DNA of 64,000 nucleotides, from the NCBI RefSeq assembly GCF_947179165.1, contig NC_077240.1, positions 24,532,001 to 24,596,000 on the forward strand, written 5' to 3'. Position numbers and translations under genes: made by a program. Of this stretch, positions 54,586 through 64,000 are shown piece by piece. Position 1 is the first letter of the stretch; each line of letters begins with the position of its first letter. Under the pieces are notes generated by a model. That model was not told the origin of the DNA, did no database searches, and worked only from the letters and a program-made list of their open reading frames with translations. Source of the stretch: Solanum dulcamara. Lineage: Eukaryota > Streptophyta > Magnoliopsida > Solanales > Solanaceae.

Positions 54586-56725
54586 ATGGAAGAAGACATA
54601 CCCAATTCAATCTCCTTCAAGGAAATACTCCTAAACAAACCACCGGATCTTAAGAAGTCTTACATCCAACCGCTAGGGAATAAGTGGAATTTAGAGAAAA
54701 CCCAAAAGGGAAAAGAAGAGGAGTCCCCTGAAGACTCTATCCCTCTAACAACCAGTGAGAAACTGATAATCTACTACCCATGGAGATTCTCAATTATAGT
54801 CAAAGTTATGGGGAGGAAAATACCCCATCTTTACCTCAAAAATAAATTAATGAAGCTATGGAAACCAACGGAAACACTTACGTTGATTGATATTGGTTGG
54901 GATTTTTACATAGCAAAGTTCACCCTACTTGAAAACATGAAAAGGGCTATCCAAGGGGGCCCACTGTTTGTTCTGGGTAATTTCCTCTCAGTAAAGCAAT
55001 GGGAACCCAATTCTATGCTTTCTCACACTGCAATTTGGGTATGCTTACCCCAATTACCCACTAAATTCTACGATGAACAAATTTAGGAGAAAATGGGGAA
55101 GAAATTGGGGACACTTTTAAAGATCGACGCTTGTACATCGGCAAGGTCACTATGCACACATTTGTATCCAAGTGCCATTGGGAACTCCGATGAAGAAAAA
55201 GATCTCCATTGGCACACATATCCAATAGATGATTTACAAAGATGAAGGTACACGCTGCACATGGTGCGGTCGAATTGGGCATACCCCCAAAATATGCCCA
55301 CATACAATGCGAAGTGCATGCCAATTGCCATCAGCGGAAACCCCTGTGTCTAGTGGAACTAAAGACGCATGGCAATTAGTCTCTTTTCCAAAGAAAGGGA
55401 ATATGAAGGAAAAAACAAGAGAAGGACGAACATGTAAAGTTCGATGAGAGAACTACTACAATGAAGGTAAGAGCATTTGATGCTCTCTCAAGTAAGTTTC
55501 TCGACCCATCTCTTGTAGCCACTATAAAATATGCAGATTCCCTTAAACCCCTATGTTAGCAATAGTAATGGAAAAGGAAAACATTAGTCGAAGAATATTT
55601 GCACTATGTCGGTAAACCCCATAGACAGGCCTAACAGGCATGGGAAAGGAAACGCCATTGATGGGCCCACTACCAGACCTATTAATGGTCGTCAACCCCC
55701 TCCATTGCATCTCATTAAAGAGAAGAGGGTATCTAGCCCTCAACTTTTCCAATCGTTTAATAAGGAGGAGTCATCTCAACCTTCATTCCTAAGGCTACTT
55801 CCACCTCTAAGGAAGGATGTGATACTTCTTCCATGGAGGCCATCACTACATATGGTAATCATCACACCTCTTCTGGTGAAATGACCACTTTCAACACCTC
55901 AATTAACTTCTCCACCAAAATTACTTCTTTTAGTAATTGAAAGGATGTCCACCCTTCCACACACACACCAAAAAAGGTATCCCCCACCAAAGATACTACC
56001 AGCAACACTAAGATTGAAAATGAATCCCTCATTTACTCCCCCGTTAGTTTTTGCCTCAACACCACCACCACCAAACCACATCCCAGAGTCTTGGCTGGAA
56101 CTAGCACTCTAAGGAAGATCAATTACACTATCGATAATGGTGGGACAACAACCAATAACAATAGTATTGGAGGACCCAAAAGTTATATCCCAGATTGTGG
56201 GGAAGGGCTTAAAGATAGCCCTAAACTCATTTGGCCAACATCATTGGACCCACTCCTCGCTACAAGCCCATCTCTTGGGAAATCCAAAATTAATGTCCAC
56301 AATGGACCATAATTTGGCCATGGAACTAATCCATTCCCGGCTACCTTTCTTTCCACAAATGAACAACAATCCAGAGCTTATGAACCCAATCTTCTTCCAA
56401 GTAAACCAGTTAGGAGAGGCAAAAAAACCCAGAAAACATGGTCTTGAAAGCTCTAGGCTCAATCAGGCAATCTAACAAAGAGATAGAGGAAATCCTCGAG
56501 GCCTTGGAGGATCAAAAAGTAGAAGTTCGACTAATAGAAAAACCCTACCAGAAAGAATTCATAGAGCCATACAACGAAGCTATTTTAGCTCACTGTCCCC
56601 CAGAAGTGAGGGTGATGACTCTGAACCTAAGGAACCAGCTGGATCCAATCCCTGTTGTTGTGATCCTGATCCCCATAGACTTCAAAAGAAACCTACCCTT
56701 GAAGGTGAAAGAAAAGGAACCCTGA
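54586..56725 (+). pseudogene. L1 ORF1 relic with DUF4283 and CCHC zinc knuckle
   Basis: ATG 54586 starts MEEDIPNSISFKEILLNKPP. The DUF4283-like domain follows with YYPWRFSIIVKVMGRKIPHL, LWKPTETLTLIDIGWDFYI and MKRAIQGGPLFVLGNFLSVK, ending at a stop near 55086. After frame breaks, CTWCGRIGHTPKICPH (about 55254-55300) is a clear CX2CX4HX4C knuckle used for RNA binding in plant L1 ORF1. The linker to about 56725 is low-complexity and interrupted. In life such a protein coats the LINE RNA; this copy is dead. Confidence 0.75.
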
Positions 56726-56749
56726 ATGACACACCCTCAATGTCCAACC

Positions 56750-59700
56750 AAATGATGAACTTCATCATATGAAATGCAAGCAGAGGCATATCCATGATTT
56801 TGAGAGTATGGTGAACTGTTACGAAAAGATAGATCTAAGATATAAATTTAATTCATTCGACTTTTAGAATCTTAACACTGCACTATTAGGAACATATGAA
56901 TCTAAATAAAAAATTGATCTATTTGACTTTTAGGTTCTTAACACTGAACTTATTACAATGCTAAAAAATATTGGTAATATTCAATGTGACACATTTAAAG
57001 TTTTTGAAAGATTAAAACAAAAAAACAAAAAAAAATTATTTGAAACGCCAAAAGTGTTACCGATAACCACTTAGAGAGGTATTACTAAACTTTACAAAGA
57101 GAAAAAACAAGACAGATGTAAGATTTAAATTTCCAACCTCACTTAGAGAGGTGATCAAAATCATCATCACGTTATATATGATACTTTGATCGTGGGTTCA
57201 TACATCTATATTTAAATAATTTTTTTAAAATATAGCACTACTACATATGATCTAGGAAGGGGAGCATAGGTTCACGTGAACTCACGAAACCCCCCTTAGA
57301 TACACCCCTAAATGTAAGGGGAGCAAATAGCTCCAAGTTCAGGAGATAATACAAAGCACTAGTTGCTATGCTGGTTCTTCTGGAAACAAAAAAGAAGGAT
57401 CATGGAAGGATTGCTATGTATCTAGGCTCTGGGGCCACATCCAATCATCTTTAGATGGTTTATCCGGAGGAATTGTAATTATGTGGAAGGAAGAGTCTTT
57501 GAAAGTTGACAACATGACTATCACCTCTCAGGGCATTCATGTGATGGTCAAGGTACAGCCTTCTCTAAATTCTTGGCTTTTTCTGCTATTTATGCTAGTA
57601 ATGTCTTCTCTAGTTGATCCACTATTTGGGATAACCTCATCAGGATATCCTAAAACTACAATGGTCCTTGGTTTATTAGGGGAGACTTTAATGAAGTCTT
57701 ATAACCTAAGGACAAATATGGGGGGAGGAATATTTGCAACAACAAAGCAAACTTACTCTGGCAGTGTTTTAACCAATGTAGGATGGTAAATTTAGGGTAC
57801 AAGGGTAGCAAATAGACCTGAACCAATAAAAGATATAGGAATAAAAGAAACTTTATCCTTGAAAGATTAGATAGATGCGTGGCTAATAACCAGTGGATAA
57901 CCATTTTCCCTAACTCTAATGTTATCTACCTCCCAAGACCCATTCAGACCATTGCCCTTTCCAAGTCTTCCTAGATAATACTAGGTATTCTAAAAGAAAC
58001 TCCCCTTTCAGACTAGAGCCTATGTGGTGCAGTCACCCAAATTTTAAAAACTTGGTCCAAAAGTGTTTTGACCCCCAACCATCTGTCCCAGGCCATCCAA
58101 ATATTCCAGAAGGAGTGCACCCTTAGGAATAAGGTGATGTTTGGAAACATCTTCAAAAAGATGAAAAACATCCTAAGTGGAATTAATGGCATCTAGAACT
58201 CTCCCTATTACAACCATAGTTCCTTCCTCCTAAATTTGGAAGTGGAACTCCTCAATGAGTATGATGATATGCTCAAGTATGAGGAAATTTTCTGAAAAAC
58301 CAAGTCTAGGATCAATTGGCTCACTGAGGGTGATGCTTAGACCAAATTCTTCCATATCTCCACAATCAATAAGACAATGAGAAATATAATTCTCTTCTTA
58401 AAAGATGACACTGGTACTGAGTTCAACAATCAAGTAGATATTCAGCAGCATGCCTTATCCTTCTTCACTAAGTTGTGCACCACTAGGCATAACTCATCTT
58501 ATATGTTTAATCAGATCCAACCTCTACCCTAAAAGACTTTTGACCAGTACTCGAAAGACCTCCTCAATCAATCCTTGAGGGATAGTTAAATTATTAATGT
58601 CATCAATTCTTTCAAACCTCTCAAGGCCCCTGGACCTGATGGAATTCATCACATATTCTACCAAAAATATTGGATTATGTTGGAAGCAAAGTTACCTCTT
58701 TATACAAAGAAGTCTTTGAAAAAAACATTATGCACCCTAAGGTCAACACCACTCTCCTGTGTCTCATCCCTAAATGCAGAGATGTCATTACTCTGAAAAA
58801 TTTAGACCTATTGGCCTCTGTAATACCAGCTAAAAACTCATTACAAAAATCATTGCGGCTAGAATCAAGATCCACCTGAACAATATTATTGGCCCCAATC
58901 AGGCAAGTTTCTTTGTCGGTAGAAGAGCTTCTGACAATGTCATCATTATCCAAGAGTATATCAACTACTTTAGGTGGATGAAAGGGGAAAATGCAAACAT
59001 GATCATTATAATGGACTTGGAAAACACCTTTGATAGAATAAAGTGGTATTTCATTAAAGAGTCCCTTATCTATTTCAACTTCCCTCCCAACCTGATCAAT
59101 CTCATCATGTCTTGCATTACTTCCTCTTCCATCTCCATTATCATCAATGGTACTACCACTGAATACTTCAAACCTTCAAGAGGAATTAGACAGGAGGACC
59201 CTACTCCTATATATCTTCATCGTCTGTATGATGAGCTTGTCAAGGGATATTGAAGAGGCTGTCTGCAACCAATCCTGGTGACCTATTAGTGTCTCCATAT
59301 CTAACCTAAAAATCTCTCACCACTTCTTTGCTAATAACCTTACTCTCTTCTTTAGATCTAGCACCCAAAACTTTGACACCATCAACAGGATATTGAGTGT
59401 TTTCTGTAGCAACTCTGGCCAAAGGATTAATCCAGCCAAGTCTAGAGTCATTTTCTCCACTAACTGTGATTTAGCGACCAAGGAAAATTGCTCTAACCTC
59501 CTCAAAATCCCTATCAGGAACTCCTTTGGGAGATACTTGGGATTTTTCATCTTCCATTCGAAGCTTGTTCAGAGTGACTTCCAATTCATAATAGACAACA
59601 TGAAGACTAAGCTGAATGGTTGGAAGACTAACCTCCTTAATATAACTGGTAGAGTTATGCTAGCCAAAGCCTCCCTGGCTAGTATCCCTTCCCACATCAT

Positions 59701-61423
59701 GCAATATATAAGTCTGCCTTCCAAGGACACTAAATGTATTGATAAAATTTGGAGGAACTTTATATGGGGGACAACCTATGAAAGAAAGAGGATGTAACTC
59801 ATAGGTTGGAATACCATCATTAAACCTAAGGATCATGGTGGTCTTGGTCTCCACAAGAGCCACACCAAGAATCAAGCCCTTCATGATAACTTAGATTGGA
59901 GACTGTATAATAACCCCTAGGCCTTATGGACCAAAGTGCTTTACTTCAAACACTGCCATAGAAAAACCTCCCAAGCCTGGAAAAACCCCACCTCTAGAAC
60001 CTAACAATGTATCAAGGAAGGTTGGCAAATTTGCATCAAAGGTTCTAGATGGATTGTAGAAAAGGGGAACTGTGTCAATTTCTTTGAAGATAGGTGGATC
60101 CATAGCGATGAAACCGTAAGGAACCTCATTATTGGACCCCTGAATGTTCAAGACCATAATAGGAAAATCTCTTCCCTCAGGATGATGGAACCTGAATGAT
60201 CCCTTCTTTAGCCTCCCTGAGGAAATCATTAGGAATATTAATCAAGTTTTATACCCACCTCCTCCAATTTGGAAGACAACCTCATTTGGAATCTCTATAG
60301 GGATGGGAACTTCACCACCAAAAGTGTTCATAAGCTTATTACCCAGGACCAACAAGAGCAGAACCATGAGGCTCACACTGATCTCTCTTGGATCTGGAAA
60401 ATCCAGGCCCCAAATAAGATCAAAACCTTTATGTGGCTATTCTCCCACAACAGACTTCCCACAAGTCAATATCTTCACTCCATAGGGGTAAATGTCGACC
60501 CAATTTGCTATTACTGTGGGAGAGGTCAAGAGAATATCAATCACATCTTCTTCTACTGCACAAGAGCAAGCTTTTTTTACTGAACATCTCCAATTGGTAT
60601 AATACCTAAACACTTTTTCAAACACAAACCTTCTAATAGTTGGCTAACTTGGGGAACTATCATACCTTTCAGCTTATGGAAAATCTGGACTAGTAGGAAC
60701 GATAGCCTTTTTAATAAGAGGAAGGGCCCTGCAAACACATACCACACCATTGCCTTAGCAACTGAATTCCATTTTCTCTCCCAGAAGCAAAAGAAGACTA
60801 CAAACCATAAGATCCCTGTCCAAATTAATGGACCACCCCCAAAGCTAACACCTTCAAGCTCAATATTGATGGTGCTACTCTTATCCTGCCTGAGAAGGGG
60901 GATCAGGTGGTGTAATTAGGAATCATAGCAGTGAATGGGTTGTTAGTGTCATCAAATCTTGTGCCCATACAAATGCAGTACAGGATGAAATACTTGCCAT
61001 CCTATGTGGCCTAAGACTAGCATGGGACAGAAATTTAAAATTGATTAACTCAGATTCAAGCCAGGCTGTGTCAATGATTATCAATAATCACCTATGTTTT
61101 AACAATATTAACTTTGAATACAGGTCCTTGATGAGGGAGTTGAAGGTCATAACTATTAAGCATGTGTTAAAAAGAAGAATAAGGTGGTGGACGCGCTTGC
61201 AAAAGAAAGTGCCATGCAACCCTTTTATGAAGAAACAAGTATTTTGGAAACCCCTCCAGAGTATGTTTTGGAGGCTGTAGATGTTGACACCAGTGGGACA
61301 ATCTATGTTAGGAAAATTGTTCCTTGTAATATTGAACCTTGTATTAACGTATCTTTATGCCACCTAGTGGCTCCTACTACTGTTATGGGCATGCCCGGAA
61401 ACTATGCAACTAACTTTCTGTAG
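56750..61423 (+). pseudogene. L1 ORF2 relic (endonuclease-RT-RNase H), heavily mutated
   Basis: Starts MMNFII-stop-NA near 56750 (TGA in place of the conserved Trp). The DNA transposon 56781-57309 then splits it, and RGANSSKF follows at 57317. RT motifs: PLKAPGPDGIHHIFYQKYW (58620), IIGPNQASFFVGRRASDNVI (58885), MIIIMDLENTFDRIKWYF (59000) and GIRQEDPTP. The catalytic pair appears as FANNL near 59325 instead of FADD, so even the active site is lost. Then come YLGFFIFHSKLVQSDFQFII, a zf-RVT with CYYCGRGQENINHIFFYC (60510-60560), and RNase H pieces FKLNIDGA, AVQDEILAILCGLRLAW, NSDSSQAV and VVDALAKESA. The stop is at 61423. Confidence 0.78.
56781..57309. mobile_element. 529-bp non-autonomous DNA transposon inside L1 ORF2
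   Basis: AAATGCAAG (56772-56780) and AAATGTAAG (57310-57318) are a 9-bp target duplication with one mismatch. Removing the element and one copy joins the conserved NARGANS codons of the LINE endonuclease, which fixes the borders. The ends CAGAGGCATATCCATG and CTTAGATACACCCCT are weakly inverted (AGRGGYRTATC). The interior has GTTCACGTGAACTCACGAAA near the right end. A 9-bp duplication favours a Mutator-type origin, but the short terminal repeats leave this open. Confidence 0.8.
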
Positions 61424-61455
61424 TTAATATAAATCCTCTTATTTCCACCCAAAAG

Positions 61456-62199
61456 AATTCATGTTTTGTGCTACCAAATACATTAAATTATGGAGAGAGG
61501 CGAGCAAGAACAGGAGGGAGGTGAGCAAGATTAATTTATGTATCTCAGATACACATGAATCACACCAGATGTATTTGCATGTATCTAGGATACCAAATAT
61601 GAGAGCGATATTTATTTATGTATCACAAATACATGCGAATTCACTTTGATACAGTTTATTTATAACAAATTAAACATAATTTTAACCAGAGATACATGTA
61701 TCTGAACGTATCTGGACGCACCAAAATCCGATAAGATTTGCAATATTACAAACTAGCATGTGTCTAAGTAATCAGCTTCTAAACTAGTGAAATTATTACA
61801 AGTTAATCACTTTTTATAGAGTATTCATAAAATGTTTCAATCTTTTTGTTCTTTCTAATTCACAAAGTCAATGTCTATTAAACTCATATATGTATCACAC
61901 ACACACACATGTATATATAGTGGAGTATATAATTTTTTTCAAAATTTTATATTGATCTTTAAAATAATAATATACTCAATATAGTTATATAAATAATATT
62001 TGAAAAGAATGATGTGTACACAAATTTCATCTCTATCTTAGGCAAATAAATAGGTAAGTTTCGATAAATTCTAAATCATATCAAAGCAGATAAGAAAAAC
62101 GCATACAATAACAAAAAAAGGTATGAAAAAATACCAAAGAAAATAACAACAGCAAAATAAATTAAGGGAACCCCATAAAATAATATGAAATTTGAAATA
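61456..62199. repeat. GATACA/TGTATC-rich intergenic segment
   Basis: GGAGAGAGGCGAGCAAGAAC leads into repeated TGTATCTCAGATACACATG, ATGTATCTAGGATACC and GATACATGTATCTGAACG words (61530-61740), then AT-rich DNA with a (CA)n at 61897-61908. It resembles the 10920-11240 segment in mirror orientation. Probably remnants of a transposon subterminal region; no coding capacity. Confidence 0.4.
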
Positions 62200-62665
62200 A
62201 ATGAAGTAGAAGGTACTAATACAATCGAAGAATAAGATAACATGAGAGTAATAGTAAAAATACTGATAAGCAGAACTATATAACGCTCGACTATCTACTA
62301 CCCTTCTAACCTAGTCCTCACCCTCCACACCTTTCTGTATAGAGTAATGTCCTCGGTAAGCTTAAAGTGTATTATATCTTATCTAATCATATATTTTTAA
62401 TATTTAGTCGGTTTACCTCTACTTCTCTTAGGACCCACCATGTCAGACTTCTCAAACTTTCTCACTGTGAATATGTTTATATCGTATTCATATGCTTAAA
62501 TCATCTTTGCCTCGATCACCTCATACATCTTGTCCACCACAAAGGTCACTCAAACCTTATCTTCAATTTCCTTATTCTTAATCCTACAACTCTTAATATA
62601 CCAATACATTCATCTCAATATTCTCATATCCGCTACTTTTATACATTGAACATCCCATTCTTAAC
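62200..62665 (-). mobile_element. Old RTE LINE relic
   Basis: CTACTACCCTTCTAACCTAG, ACACCTTTCTGTATAGAGT, AATGTCCTCGGTAAGC, CACCTCATACATCTTGTCC and CTCAATATTCTCATATCCGC line up in order with the antisense C-terminal RTE sequence at about 49760-50180 (for example AGGTCATGTCCTCGGTGATA). Similarity is low, so this is the oldest RTE copy in the window. The tail block is not recognisable. Confidence 0.65.
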
Positions 62666-64000
62666 CGATCATTGAAATTGATCTTTATGTTTAATTATTA
62701 AACTATTGAATAGGTCTGTTCTTCGCGCGGTAATTATGATCTTATTGAATTTATATAATATATTGTTTATAATTGAAAAAAATTGGGGAGCCATCTTTTC
62801 AAATGAGGAGAATTACAGAGAAGAAACCTATTTGTCTTTTTTGTGGTTTTTTCTTGAATTCTTTTCATTGTCTTTCTTATTTTTTCTTTTATAATTTGAA
62901 GGCAATACAACAATCTCCATGAGAACCACCAAGTGAAAAACATTATTTATTATTTATATGTAGGTTTGATTGTATACGAAGTGACTAATAACCATCGATC
63001 CAACGTACTGTGTTAAAAGCATGTAAATGAAGGGACGCTAAATATAGAGAAGGATATAACATTAAAACTCAATTTGTACCATGATATAAATAAAAAGGTG
63101 GTGAACTGTTTGGAATGAAGAACAATGTAAAAAATGATGTGAATTAAAGTGCGTTAAAAGAGGTGGGGCGGCTGGTACTTGTAAATGTACTAATACATAA
63201 CAATCTACTACTACATAACATATTAGTTCGGCGATCATTAATCAATCTTGCAGCATTCTAATATTAATGTTGGCTCTCTGTTGGTCTTACTTTCTCCGCA
63301 AGTAGTGGATTCACAGTTTTGACATGTGAGTGTATGCCCATTCAAGGGGGACATGTGGTAGTTTAATTATTGAAGCAAGAGAGAAAAACAATATTAATTC
63401 TGGCCATCATCAATGAAGTAGAAAGTGGAATCTGGAATTTACATGTACATTCAGTTGGAAGGTTTAGGTATGAAGGACTGGCTATAACTTTTTCTTCCAT
63501 TGGTGTATTACTGTGTATTTAAAGATAAGGCGTATTATCAAAGTAATAAGTTCATAATAATGCAATTTAGTGTCCGTCGTCTTCTAAAAAATAATAAGGA
63601 AAGACGGAAAACACACTAACAAAATCTTTTAATTAACCTTATTCTTTTTTTCTTGATTCCTTGCTCATTCCTTTTAAGAAAAAAGATCAATTTTTCTTCT
63701 CTTTTCTCACTGAAACGTAACATTCTATATAAGCAATCACTCCACTATAAAGCTATTCTTTTTGTGTCCTTAAAATCATCGAAGTTATGTCATAAATTCA
63801 TAAAATCTAAAAAAGAATTCTTAATTCCTTCTTTTTTAAAAAAATAAAATCTATGAATTCAACATGCAACAAAATTTTCAAGCTTCAATTTAATTAATTG
63901 AGAATCTTTCTTTGAACAATTGAGAAATTTATCAATTTTAGAAGCTAACAACTAAGCAACAAAAACATGCTTGTACTATCTCTTAAAAGATACATGATAA
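62666..64000. other. Intergenic, nothing recognised
   Basis: AT-rich sequence. The short frames (62706-62894, 63653-63847) are Phe/Leu/Lys-rich low-complexity translations without motifs. No RNA gene or repeat with clear borders is seen. Confidence 0.4.

Larger units (their letters stand above)
54586..61455 (+). mobile_element. Long decayed L1 LINE with ORF1, ORF2 and RNase H
   Basis: Nearly full-length: an ORF1 with DUF4283 and a CCHC knuckle (54586-56700), then an ORF2 with endonuclease, RT, zf-RVT and RNase H (about 56750-61423), ending in an A-rich stretch near 61450 (CCACCCAAAAG). Many stops and frameshifts are scattered through both ORFs. A 529-bp DNA transposon sits in the first codons of ORF2. 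The left border lies somewhere in 54440-54586; a target duplication was not found. It is a different and older lineage than the L1 at 5489. Confidence 0.8.

Overview
The window is nuclear DNA of a flowering plant, almost certainly a member of the Solanaceae. The signs are spliced plant genes with GT-AG introns, very AT-rich spacers, and dense transposons of types typical of that family: tRNA-derived SINEs of the Au, TS-like and SolS-like kinds, RTE LINEs with a (TTG)n tail, plant L1 LINEs carrying an RNase H domain, and TRIM-like LTR elements. The genus cannot be fixed from the sequence alone.

Three host genes can be reconstructed with splice sites whose phases agree. (1) A Myb/SANT-domain nuclear protein lies on + at 11641-16919, in two exons around a 4-kb intron. 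(2) A caffeate-type O-methyltransferase lies on + at 19875-26001, in two exons around a 5.1-kb intron filled by a hAT element and a Mutator-like element. (3) LNK2, the light- and clock-regulated transcriptional coactivator, lies on - at 27521-53607. Its seven exons encode 656 residues across 26 kb, and its 12.5-kb first intron and 6.7-kb last intron are packed with retroelements.

Layout: 1-5488 is intergenic and holds a non-autonomous Mutator-like element (9-bp target duplication) that was itself hit by an RTE LINE. 5489-10872 is a nearly intact L1 LINE whose ORF2 is closed by a single amber codon. 10873-26001 holds the SANT and O-methyltransferase genes with SINEs, an LTR palindrome, minisatellites and a Ulp1-bearing Mutator relic with an unusual hairpin-repeat array. 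26002-53607 is a short spacer and LNK2. LNK2 introns contain, from low to high coordinate, an L1 relic, a TRIM-like element, a copia LTR, a Mutator MITE, RTE tails, an L1 insertion with a twin-primed inversion, a gypsy-like LTR plus gag, a scrambled copia element with a nested Au SINE, a decayed L1 holding three younger insertions, and another L1. 53608-54585 is the LNK2 upstream region. 54586-61455 is a long decayed L1 with a DNA transposon inside ORF2. 61456-64000 is intergenic with an old RTE relic.

The three host genes show no functional link to each other. The main interest is structural: a layered transposon record, dated by target-site duplications, inside a circadian coactivator gene and an O-methyltransferase gene. 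No CRISPR array, rRNA, functional tRNA gene or bacterial-type operon is present. All functional statements come from motif recognition; no database search was run.
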